Shown one piece after another: positions 8,750 to 16,395 of a stretch of DNA of 44,978 nucleotides. Position numbers and translations under genes: made by a program. The DNA comes from Oscillospiraceae bacterium (GTDB lineage: Bacteria; Bacillota; Clostridia; Oscillospirales; CAG-272): assembly GCA_015063625.1 (NCBI GenBank), contig SVTT01000005.1, positions 1 to 44,978 on the forward strand. The letters are read 5' to 3'. The stretch's first letter is position 1, and every line of letters begins with the position of its first letter. The notes beneath the pieces are model-generated. The model did not search any database. It saw only the letters and a program-made list of their open reading frames with translations, and was not told where the DNA came from.

Positions 8750-10519
8750 ATGGTAATCAAAGGAGAAAAAATCGATTATTTCAAGGACCTTCTGCGCAAG
8801 AGCGAGCAGGGGAGAGATGAGGCGTTTGAGGACATACCCGCAAACCGTGAGCAGTACCGCGGCAGCGATCGGCTGGACGGCAGTGCGGAGCGTGCGGCGA
8901 TGGTGCGTAACATCACCTATGAGCTGGTGGAGGCGCAGGTGTCGACCCTGATACCCTCGCCCCGCGTGGATGCCAAGGTCTGGTCCGAAAAGGGGGCGCG
9001 CAATGCCGAGAGCATCGAGCGCCTTTGCCGCGATCTGCGTAACGAGCTGCCCTTCGAGCGACTCAATGACATCTGTGAGCGCCTCACCTACGTGGAGGGG
9101 GGATCGGTCTGGCTGATCGAGTGGGACGAAACGCTTTGCCATCACGGCGAGCAGGGCGGAGTCCGCATCACCTGCAGCAGCGCCGAGGACTTTTTTCCGC
9201 AGCCAGGTATCTATCACGTGGAGGACATGGAGTGGGTGATCCTGCGCTGCCGCGCGGGTCTTGACGAGCTGGAGAGCAAATACGGCGTTGCGGTGGGCGA
9301 GGCTCCTGAGGAGGATGAGCTGTTCATCGTCTATACCGCCTTTTACCGCAACGATGCGGGGCGTGTATCCAAATTCGTGTGGACGGGAAATACCGTGCTG
9401 CTTGACGTCGAGGACTACTATGCCCGTAAGCACGAGGTGTGCGAGCGCTGCGGAAAGCTGCGCACGCTTTCGGGTGTGGAGGAGCATTGCGTGTGCGGCG
9501 GCAGGTTCTTGTCAAGAAGCCTGCCCTTTGAGGTGCTGACGGCAGATCTGACGCGCTCGGACGGCAGTGTGATCAGGGCGAGAGAGAGGAGCGTTCTGAA
9601 AAACGGGGAGGAGAAGGATGTGCCCACGCAGCTTCCGTGGTATCGCCCCTCGCGCTTTCCCGTGGTGGTTCGCAAGAATACCTCGCGGGAGGGCTCCGTG
9701 CTCGGTCAGTCCGACTGCCGCTTCATCCGCCGCCAGCAGCAGGAGATCAATAAGGTCGAGAGCCGTATTCACGATAAGCTCATGTCGGCGGGCTGCTATC
9801 CCGTCAAGCCCGAGGACGTGGATTTCCAGTATGACGATACCGTCGGCGTGCAGGTTCTGAACATTCCCGAGGGCAAGAGCAGAAACGATTTCGGCGTGAT
9901 CGACATGCTTCCCTCGCTGGTCGGGGAGCAGTCGCAAAGCGACCGCCTTTACGAGCATGCCAAGCGCATCCTCGGCATCAGCAATTCCTTTCTTGGGCAG
10001 GAGGATCACACCGCCGCATCGGGCACTGCCAAGGCAACGCAGATCGCCCAGTCAGCAGGACGCCTTGACAGCAAGCGCGTGATGAAGAATGCCGCCTATG
10101 CGGAGATCGACCGCATTATTTTCGAGCTTTATCTCGCCTTCGCGGATGAGCCCCGTCCCGTCGCCTTCACCGATGCGTTGGGGAGAAAGCAGAACGGCAG
10201 CTTCCACCGATACGATTTTCTTGAGCGCGACGCCGAGGGCAATTGGTATTACGAGGACCGGTATCTGTTCTCGGCTGACTCCAGCGGCGCTGCCGATCTG
10301 TCGCGCGAGCGCATTTGGCAGATGAATATGGAGAGCTTCAAGGCGGGCGTATTCGGAGATCCTCAGGCAGCCGCCACACTGCTGCGCTATTGGCTGATGC
10401 AGGAGCGTGCGCATTATCCGAGCGCCCGTGAGAATGTGGAATATTTCCGTGCAATGCTCGCCGAGGAGCAGGCGCGGGGCATCTCTTCAGGTCGGGTACA
10501 AATCGTCGAGCCTTCGTGA
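8750..10519 (+). CDS. Portal protein with an inserted zinc-ribbon-like segment
   Basis: A 589-aa portal, the dodecameric ring through which DNA enters the head. Support comes from its place between TerL and the scaffold/capsid genes, its size, and the pattern of a portal core (VRNITYELVEAQVSTLIPSPRV near the N-terminus; QQEINKVESRIHDKLMSAG and the long helical stretch around GTAKATQIAQSAG later). Residues about 230-251 contain CERCGK...HCVCGG, a four-cysteine zinc-ribbon-like pattern not typical of portals. The true start follows aaaaaggag. The last codons lie inside the second copy of the 21-bp box, so coding and promoter functions overlap there. Confidence 0.85.
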   Translation: MVIKGEKIDYFKDLLRKSEQGRDEAFEDIPANREQYRGSDRLDGSAERAAMVRNITYELVEAQVSTLIPSPRVDAKVWSEKGARNAESIERLCRDLRNELPFERLNDICERLTYVEGGSVWLIEWDETLCHHGEQGGVRITCSSAEDFFPQPGIYHVEDMEWVILRCRAGLDELESKYGVAVGEAPEEDELFIVYTAFYRNDAGRVSKFVWTGNTVLLDVEDYYARKHEVCERCGKLRTLSGVEEHCVCGGRFLSRSLPFEVLTADLTRSDGSVIRARERSVLKNGEEKDVPTQLPWYRPSRFPVVVRKNTSREGSVLGQSDCRFIRRQQQEINKVESRIHDKLMSAGCYPVKPEDVDFQYDDTVGVQVLNIPEGKSRNDFGVIDMLPSLVGEQSQSDRLYEHAKRILGISNSFLGQEDHTAASGTAKATQIAQSAGRLDSKRVMKNAAYAEIDRIIFELYLAFADEPRPVAFTDALGRKQNGSFHRYDFLERDAEGNWYYEDRYLFSADSSGAADLSRERIWQMNMESFKAGVFGDPQAAATLLRYWLMQERAHYPSARENVEYFRAMLAEEQARGISSGRVQIVEPS

Positions 10520-10525
10520 TATCTT
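10492..10525 (+). promoter_or_regulatory. Boxed promoter 2, before the scaffold and capsid genes
   Basis: An exact second copy of the 21-bp box (10492-10512) lies in the 3' end of the portal gene, with TATCTT at 10520-10525 after the same 7-nt gap as in promoter 1. It would give extra transcripts for the 39-aa, scaffold-like and capsid genes, which are needed in high copy number. This is inference; no transcript data are available. Confidence 0.5.
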
Positions 10526-10587
10526 GTTATTGACAGGAAAAAAACGCCCTCTTGTCAGCATCCCCGTATCGGAAGGGAGGTGAGAGA

Positions 10588-10707
10588 ATGAAGGAATTTG
10601 CTACCAACAAGGCGGGTGTGATCAAGGCACCCCATCCCGTGCAGAACGAGCCGAGCGCCAAGGTTAAGATCGGCGAGGATCTGCGTTCTGCCAAAAGCAA
10701 CAAATAA
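10588..10707 (+). CDS. Small 39-aa protein between portal and scaffold genes
   Basis: A short basic, lysine-rich protein (starts MKEFATNKAGVIKAPHPVQ). It has a good ggaagggagg ribosome site and lies in the gap between portal and scaffold-like genes on the same strand. No family is recognised. Its conserved setting in a particle operon suggests a small structural or assembly role, but the sequence does not show one. Confidence 0.6.
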   Translation: MKEFATNKAGVIKAPHPVQNEPSAKVKIGEDLRSAKSNK

Positions 10708-10744
10708 AAAGGATCACTGAAGGGAGAAAACAAGGAGGTATTTG

Positions 10745-11254
10745 ATGGAAGAAATTTTGAAAGCACAAGAAAATGACCCGATCGCCGAGAGCTGCGACGG
10801 GGAAAAGGAGCACTGCGTACCGACGGATGCCGAGCCCAACGTTGCGGACGTAACCGTGCATGAGGAGGGGGCGTCGGGCATTGCCGGGGAAACGGAGGAC
10901 GCTTTTTCTGCCGAGGCAGATTTTGAGGAGATCATCGGGCTTTTTCCCGAGCTTGCGATCACCGAGCCCGCATGTATCGCACATGCCGACCGTTACGGTG
11001 AGCTTCGCCGAATGGGGCTTTCGGTGAGGGAGGCGTTTCTTGCCACCAATACGGAGCTGGTCAAAAGAGAGGCGGCTGCTGCAGGGGAGAGCCGAGCGCG
11101 TGCAAAGGCGCATCTCACGGGCATCGGCAGACGGTCGGGCAGTGCAAGCGGCTCTCCAATGACGGGTGCGGAAAGAAGCGTGATGCGCGAGTTCTTCGGG
11201 GACGGCGTCAGTGACGCCACGCTGGAGCAGTACTGGCGCGCCGCGAGAGGATAA
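10745..11254 (+). CDS. Putative scaffold or capsid-assembly protein
   Basis: A 169-aa protein. The first 80 residues are strongly acidic, the middle is helical and charged (REAFLATNTELVKREAAAAGESRARAKAHL), then comes a Ser/Gly-rich basic linker and a helical end (MTGAERSVMREFFGDG). Acidic helical proteins of this size encoded just before the capsid gene are usually scaffolds. The ATG at 10745 follows aaggagg at a 6-7 nt distance. Function is assigned by composition and position only. Confidence 0.65.
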   Translation: MEEILKAQENDPIAESCDGEKEHCVPTDAEPNVADVTVHEEGASGIAGETEDAFSAEADFEEIIGLFPELAITEPACIAHADRYGELRRMGLSVREAFLATNTELVKREAAAAGESRARAKAHLTGIGRRSGSASGSPMTGAERSVMREFFGDGVSDATLEQYWRAARG

Positions 11255-11255
11255 A

Positions 11256-11290
11256 GGAGCGCCCTTTTGGGCGCGGGGGCGTTTTCCCGT
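11256..11290 (+). other. Hairpin between scaffold-like and capsid genes
   Basis: A 6-bp GC stem with TTTT loop (11259-11264 with 11269-11274) is followed by a G/C run and a short T stretch. It is too weak in its T-run for a clear terminator. It may be an RNA-processing or stabilising structure ahead of the capsid message. Confidence 0.4.
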
Positions 11291-11318
11291 CAACAAACAT
11301 CAATAAGGAGGAATTGAT

Positions 11319-12437
11319 ATGCCTGTAATTTTCAACACGACCAACAGTGGCCACAGCAGGGGCAATGCCATGATCGGCAGATTTGAGACCCCCATCAAGG
11401 CCATCATCATGCATGAATCCGACGTTTGCAGCAAGAACGATGATATCGTCAAGGCGCTGTTCAACGTTTCCCGTTCCAACAAGTTCGGTGAATCGGTGGT
11501 CATGCAGAACGAATTTGATATCTTTGCACCCACTGCGGAGGGTGCCGAGGCTCCCTCGGTCACTTACCGCGAAACGGCGTCCAAGTTTATCAGACACACC
11601 ACCTTTAAGTCGCAGTTCCGCATCACCCGTGAGATGATGGAGGATTCTCAGATCAATCAGATCGCCGCTAAGGCAGAGAACTTCACACGCTCCTATTACC
11701 GTACCCGTAACCTGTTTGCCACCAAGCTTCTCACGGGTGCGACGGCAGGTGCTGACGGCACGGGCACCACGGTGACCTTCGGCCCTGCGGGGGCGACCCA
11801 GACCTTCGACATCACCACTGCCGACGGTGTTCCGCTGTTTTCCGCGGCACATACCGCCTCGCCCAACCGCTTTCACGCGGTGTCGGGTGCGGGTGTCACC
11901 CCCGCGATGGTGGAATCTGTGATCTCCGCCGCCGTTTCCAAGGTGCGCAATATGCGCGACGAGAACGGCTATCCCATGGGCTATACCGCTGATACCATCG
12001 TCATCCCCTGTGACGACCCCGCCCTTGAGTCTGCCGTCAAAAAGGTGCTCGGCTCCGAGTTTCTCGGGGGCGAGGGCGGTATGCTCTCCGGCAGCATCAA
12101 CCTGCATTACGGCAACTGGAATCTGATCATCGATCCGCTTTGGCAAAGAAGCGTGGCGACCTCGCATCCCATGATCATCTTTTCCTCTGCCGCACGCCGC
12201 AATCTGCAGGCGGCAATGTTCTTCGACAGAACGCCGCTTGACGTCAGCGATTTCGTGGACGAGGCAACGCTTGACTACATGTGGACGGGCTATGCGCGTA
12301 TGAGTGCGGGCTTTGTCACCCACAAGTGGGGCTGCCTTGTCGATATCCTTGACAGCGGCACCACCGCGCTCTTTGACGGTGCTGCCACGGGTGAGGGCGG
12401 CGCAGCCACCGCGCAGTCTGCGGTGCTCACGCTCTGA
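11319..12437 (+). CDS. Major capsid protein (HK97-fold-like)
   Basis: A 372-aa protein in the capsid position. The N-terminal half has an extended arm and the ETASKFIRHTTFKSQFRITREMM stretch, typical of Mu gpT-like and HK97-type capsids in which a long helix follows an E-loop. Later come an Ala/Gly-rich surface loop, FSAAHTA, the P-loop-like strands DTIVIPCDDPALESAV, and SAARRNLQAAMFFDR with a C-terminal GYARMSAGF strand. It has the strongest ribosome site of the operon (aaggagg, 11307-11313), matching a protein needed in hundreds of copies. The stop overlaps the next start (TGATGA). Confidence 0.85.
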   Translation: MPVIFNTTNSGHSRGNAMIGRFETPIKAIIMHESDVCSKNDDIVKALFNVSRSNKFGESVVMQNEFDIFAPTAEGAEAPSVTYRETASKFIRHTTFKSQFRITREMMEDSQINQIAAKAENFTRSYYRTRNLFATKLLTGATAGADGTGTTVTFGPAGATQTFDITTADGVPLFSAAHTASPNRFHAVSGAGVTPAMVESVISAAVSKVRNMRDENGYPMGYTADTIVIPCDDPALESAVKKVLGSEFLGGEGGMLSGSINLHYGNWNLIIDPLWQRSVATSHPMIIFSSAARRNLQAAMFFDRTPLDVSDFVDEATLDYMWTGYARMSAGFVTHKWGCLVDILDSGTTALFDGAATGEGGAATAQSAVLTL

Positions 12438-13309
12438 TGACCTACGCGGAGCTTGAAGGCGCAGTAAAGGATCTTGGCTTTGAAACCGACGTCGAATCGA
12501 GAAGCGCGTTGGTATCTGCCACGAATCGGGCGCTTTCACAGATCGCGCGCTCCTATGCCCCCACGGGCACGCTTTGCGTCACGCAAAGCGTGCCCTGTGC
12601 CCTCTATCCGATTGCACGGACGGTGGGCGCGGGCGGATACACCTTTTCCTGCTCCGGGGCGCGTGCGGTATCCTTTCTCACCTGTGGCACGGGCCGCTTT
12701 GAGATCCTTTTTGAAGGGGAGGCAGTGGCGCGCGAGAGCACGTCGAGCGCGGTCTGGCGCATGCGACAGTTCCTTGCGCCGCGACGGGGCACACTGACGG
12801 TCACCTTTTGGGGAAGCGAGGACAGAGAGGAGCTCACGGTCAAGTCGCTTGCATTTTTTGAAAGCGTGTCGGTGGCAGGCGAGGGCGCAGTGCCGAGCTT
12901 TGAGAAAAATGCACTGATCTATACGCTCCCCACCATGCAAAGCGATCTCCTTTACGGCGTGCAGACCCCCGTTGATGAAGCGGGGGACAGCATACCGGGC
13001 GCGTATTTCTCCGCCGACCACCGTATCCTGTTTGTGCCCGTGGATTATCGGGGGGAGATCAGCTTTCTTTACCGCCGCCGATACCGTCAGGCGCGCCTGG
13101 AGGATTTTGCCCTCGGTACGGGAGAGGTGGACATCTATGAAACGGTTGCCGATCTGCTTCCGCTCCTGGTGGCATCCTATATCTGGTTGGATGACGATCC
13201 TGTCAAGGCGGAGCACTATAAGGCTCTTTACGATGAGGAGCTGAGAAGACAGCGATTTTCATTGACACCTCGTTTTGCACATACTGCAAGCCGTAGGGGG
13301 TGGCGCTGA
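12437..13309 (+). CDS. Putative head-tail adaptor / tail-tube-like protein
   Basis: A 290-aa protein that overlaps the capsid gene by one base and the next gene likewise. The N-terminal helix and the C-terminal helical block (YETVADLLPLLVASYIWLDDDPVKAEHYKALYDEEL) resemble adaptor proteins that sit below the portal. Residues about 60-160 look like an inserted beta-sandwich (GGYTFSCSGARAVSFL, FEILFEGE, GTLTVTFWG). In short-tailed phages a protein of this kind pairs with a large nozzle protein, and the next gene fits that. No close family is named with certainty. Confidence 0.65.
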   Translation: MTYAELEGAVKDLGFETDVESRSALVSATNRALSQIARSYAPTGTLCVTQSVPCALYPIARTVGAGGYTFSCSGARAVSFLTCGTGRFEILFEGEAVARESTSSAVWRMRQFLAPRRGTLTVTFWGSEDREELTVKSLAFFESVSVAGEGAVPSFEKNALIYTLPTMQSDLLYGVQTPVDEAGDSIPGAYFSADHRILFVPVDYRGEISFLYRRRYRQARLEDFALGTGEVDIYETVADLLPLLVASYIWLDDDPVKAEHYKALYDEELRRQRFSLTPRFAHTASRRGWR

Positions 13310-16300
13310 TGGCAAACAGAAGCTACGGCGCTGCCGTCGGCGCCGAATCGACCAGATTTCTGCCGGAGGAGGGAAGCTTTCGGGGTGTGGATCTTTCCTC
13401 GGGGGCATCCTCGGTGGCAAGGACACGTCTTGCCTATGCCGAGAACATGTACCGCGACTATCACAGCGAGCAGGGAGGTGCGGTCGAAACCGTTCCCGGC
13501 TTCCGACGGATCTTTGATCTTGGCGAAACGGTATACGGCGCGTGGCGCTATGAGGATCCTGACGGCGAGGAATATCTTGCGGTGCACGCGGGGGGCGCTC
13601 TTCGGCTTTGCCGCCTGCGCGACGAGGCTGTTCTCACGCTTTCCACCCCCATTTCGCCCACTCCTTCGCTTGCCTTCTCCAACGGAAGCCGCTTTTATCT
13701 GCTGGACGGCACCGACTATTTCGTGCTGACCAAGCAGGAGGGGCGCTTTTCGCTTGACCGCGTTTTCGGGCGTGCATACGTCCCGACTGTCATGCGACAC
13801 GGCAAGGAGGCAGAGCAGTACAATATGCTCTCGGACAGCGTTGGGATCGAGTCGCTTGCCACCGAGGGCGCCGTGTATAAGGCGTATACCGTGCACGACG
13901 GCAATTCGGGAGCCTTCGGGCGTTACAGCGGAAGATCCGCATTCGTGTCGGTGGATCAGCTGTTTGACAATTTTAATTACAACGCCTTCGCCGATACCGA
14001 GGCGCGCGTGATCTATACCGCCAACAGGATGGTGCGGTGGGGGGAGGATTCCCCCGACGGCCGTGTGCACACGCTGGTGGTGGACGGCAAGCGGGACGGG
14101 GCAACCATCATGAACACTCTGCCTCTCGCGGCGCTTGAAAACATTTGCTTTCTTTCGACCGAGGGCGGTAAGATCTCCTTTCTTGACGCCCCGCCCTTTT
14201 CCCCCCGCCGCGCCTACCGCATCAGCTACGGTAAGGAGAAGCGCGAGATGGCGGAGCTGTTTTCCGACCCCGCGAGGGCAATGGCAATGCTGCCCCCCAA
14301 CCTTGTGATCAGACCGGGGCAGGTGCTGCGCACGGGTATCCGTGCCACGCTGGCACCCCCCAAGAGCGAGGATGACTATAACAATGCAAGGCGGGATGCT
14401 TACGATGAGATCGCGCGCTCTGCCTATGTGACGCCCTTCTCTGAGAACGAGCTTCCCTACAGCGAGCTCATCCGTGTTTTTTCGCAGGACGGCGAGGTGT
14501 ACGTCGCCTGCGGCGGTGCGGTGCCCCTGTCCTCCTCGGAGGAAATGGGCGGGGAAAATCACTACCTTCTTGCAGGCATTGCCACACAAGAGGGCGCGGA
14601 ATACCTGATGCTCCGCATCTACGTCGCGGGCAGTGAGGAGGACGTGGTGGCATCGACCGACGTGACGGGGTGCGACCTGCGCCCGATCCTGATCGAGGCG
14701 CCCACGGACGCCACAGCAGTTCTTGAGGCATACGCCGCAGGAGAGCATGCGGTGGCGGCAGAGATGAGGGACAGTGACGGAGAGCTGACGGGTGTGGTGG
14801 TGCTGGCGGTTCCCGACGGACGGGAGATCGGTCTGCGGCTGCACATCCGTGAGCTGACGGCACCCTCGCTTGCGGGGCATCCCACCTTCAAGGGGGGCAA
14901 TCCCGATTATACGGGAGGTGCATACGCCGCCATTGCGGGGTGTACCATGGTGGCACAGTACGACGGGCGCATTTTCCTTGCAGGCAATCCGCGTCTTCCG
15001 AACACGGTCTTTTACAGTGCCTCGGATGATGCGGGCGTCGCAGATCCCACCTACTTCGGTGTGCTGGATTTCTTCAATGACAGTGCCGACGGGGGAGCAG
15101 TTATGGGTCTGATGGTGACACACTCGGTGCTTGCGGTCTTTAAAAGAAACCGCATCCTTTACCATACGGCAAGGACGGGCGAGGGGCTTGTGTCCCGTCG
15201 CTATCCCTGTACCGAGGGAGGAGGCGGCATCGGCTGCATTGCACCCAAAAGCCTTTGCAATTTCAGGGATGACCCCCTCTTTCTCTCGCCCGCAGGCGTG
15301 GTCGGTATCGGCAAGGAGTCGGTGCTGCTGGAGCGTACGCTGCGCTGCCGATCTGCCATGGTCAATACCGCATTGCTTGCCGAGGAAGCGCGCGAGAGCG
15401 CCGAGGCGGTAGAGTGGGACGGCTGGTATTGCCTGTTTGTGGATGGCAGAGTCTATATGGCGGATTCGCGTGCGATGTATACCGATGCCATGGGAGAGCA
15501 TCAGTACGAGTGGTTTTATCTGACGGGCATCGGCGCCCATCACAACGACTACCCGGTCTATCGGTCGGTCACGGGTGCCGTGACGGTGGAGGGAGAGCCC
15601 GTCTATATGGGTGAGTGCCTGATCGGAAACGACACGGTGAAGCATCGGATCTTCATATCCGATGAAGATCTGTTCTTTTGTGAGGATGAAAATGACGTAA
15701 ATTACAGCCCTGTCTATCGCGGATATCTCTATCGTGCAGACGGCACAAGGATCGGCGAGGAGCAGCACCTGTACGCCTTTTCGGGTGGAACGGCATATCT
15801 GGTCGAGCAGACCGAGGAGCGTCGCGGCGGTGTGTTTGAGGCGGCACACTATCCCACTGCGGTTGGGGATCGTCTTTTCTTTGCGGTGCGAAATCAGATC
15901 TATACCTTCAATACCGATCGGCGCGGTGTGGCATACACGACGACCTACGGCACAGAGAGCGTGACCGAGCCGGTCGCGCCCGACCGTATTCACCGAAGCT
16001 TTTATAGCTTTGCGGGGCATGCCATCGGGTCGGTGCTTGCCACAGCGCTCGATGATTGCGGAGCACCGCACCTGACCAAGAGCACGTCCAAATACAGCAT
16101 GGTCATCCGTGCCAAGGTCATGGACGCCTCCGCCTTTTCGGTCAACGTCTATACCGATCGCCGTGCCGCATGGGAGGCGGTGGAGCTGCGGAGCAATACC
16201 AGCCTCAATTTTTATAACGACGATTTTACCAATCAGACGCTTCAGGTAGCCGATGACGCTATCTACGTCAGCAGCGAAAAGGAAAAACGGTGGGTCGAAA

Positions 16301-16395
16301 AGCAATATCTTCTTCGGGATGGCGGCTGGTGTCGTCCCTTCGGGATCTACTCGCTTGCCTACCGCTATACGATCGCGGGAAGGATCAAAGGATGA
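13309..16395 (+). CDS. Large nozzle-like (tail tube B-like) protein
   Basis: A 1028-aa beta-rich protein. Near residue 45 it has AENMYRDYHSEQGGAVETVPGFRRI, the kind of opening seen in podoviral nozzle and stabilisation proteins of the T7 gp12 / P22 gp10 type, followed by propeller-like repeats (AVHAGGALRLCRL, SNGSRFYLLDGTDYFVLT, GDRLFFAVRNQIYTF). Around residues 540-640 the motif YDGRIFLAGNPRLPNTVFYSASDD is typical of these proteins. ATG at 13309 follows aggggg. No tape-measure gene accompanies it, consistent with a short, non-contractile tail. Confidence 0.7.
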   Translation: MANRSYGAAVGAESTRFLPEEGSFRGVDLSSGASSVARTRLAYAENMYRDYHSEQGGAVETVPGFRRIFDLGETVYGAWRYEDPDGEEYLAVHAGGALRLCRLRDEAVLTLSTPISPTPSLAFSNGSRFYLLDGTDYFVLTKQEGRFSLDRVFGRAYVPTVMRHGKEAEQYNMLSDSVGIESLATEGAVYKAYTVHDGNSGAFGRYSGRSAFVSVDQLFDNFNYNAFADTEARVIYTANRMVRWGEDSPDGRVHTLVVDGKRDGATIMNTLPLAALENICFLSTEGGKISFLDAPPFSPRRAYRISYGKEKREMAELFSDPARAMAMLPPNLVIRPGQVLRTGIRATLAPPKSEDDYNNARRDAYDEIARSAYVTPFSENELPYSELIRVFSQDGEVYVACGGAVPLSSSEEMGGENHYLLAGIATQEGAEYLMLRIYVAGSEEDVVASTDVTGCDLRPILIEAPTDATAVLEAYAAGEHAVAAEMRDSDGELTGVVVLAVPDGREIGLRLHIRELTAPSLAGHPTFKGGNPDYTGGAYAAIAGCTMVAQYDGRIFLAGNPRLPNTVFYSASDDAGVADPTYFGVLDFFNDSADGGAVMGLMVTHSVLAVFKRNRILYHTARTGEGLVSRRYPCTEGGGGIGCIAPKSLCNFRDDPLFLSPAGVVGIGKESVLLERTLRCRSAMVNTALLAEEARESAEAVEWDGWYCLFVDGRVYMADSRAMYTDAMGEHQYEWFYLTGIGAHHNDYPVYRSVTGAVTVEGEPVYMGECLIGNDTVKHRIFISDEDLFFCEDENDVNYSPVYRGYLYRADGTRIGEEQHLYAFSGGTAYLVEQTEERRGGVFEAAHYPTAVGDRLFFAVRNQIYTFNTDRRGVAYTTTYGTESVTEPVAPDRIHRSFYSFAGHAIGSVLATALDDCGAPHLTKSTSKYSMVIRAKVMDASAFSVNVYTDRRAAWEAVELRSNTSLNFYNDDFTNQTLQVADDAIYVSSEKEKRWVEKQYLLRDGGWCRPFGIYSLAYRYTIAGRIKG

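Noticed and set aside
6812-10512. The 21-bp direct repeats as prophage attachment sites
   Set aside because: The second copy lies inside the portal gene, in the middle of the operon, and both are followed by -10-like hexamers at the same distance. A promoter element explains them better than att sites.
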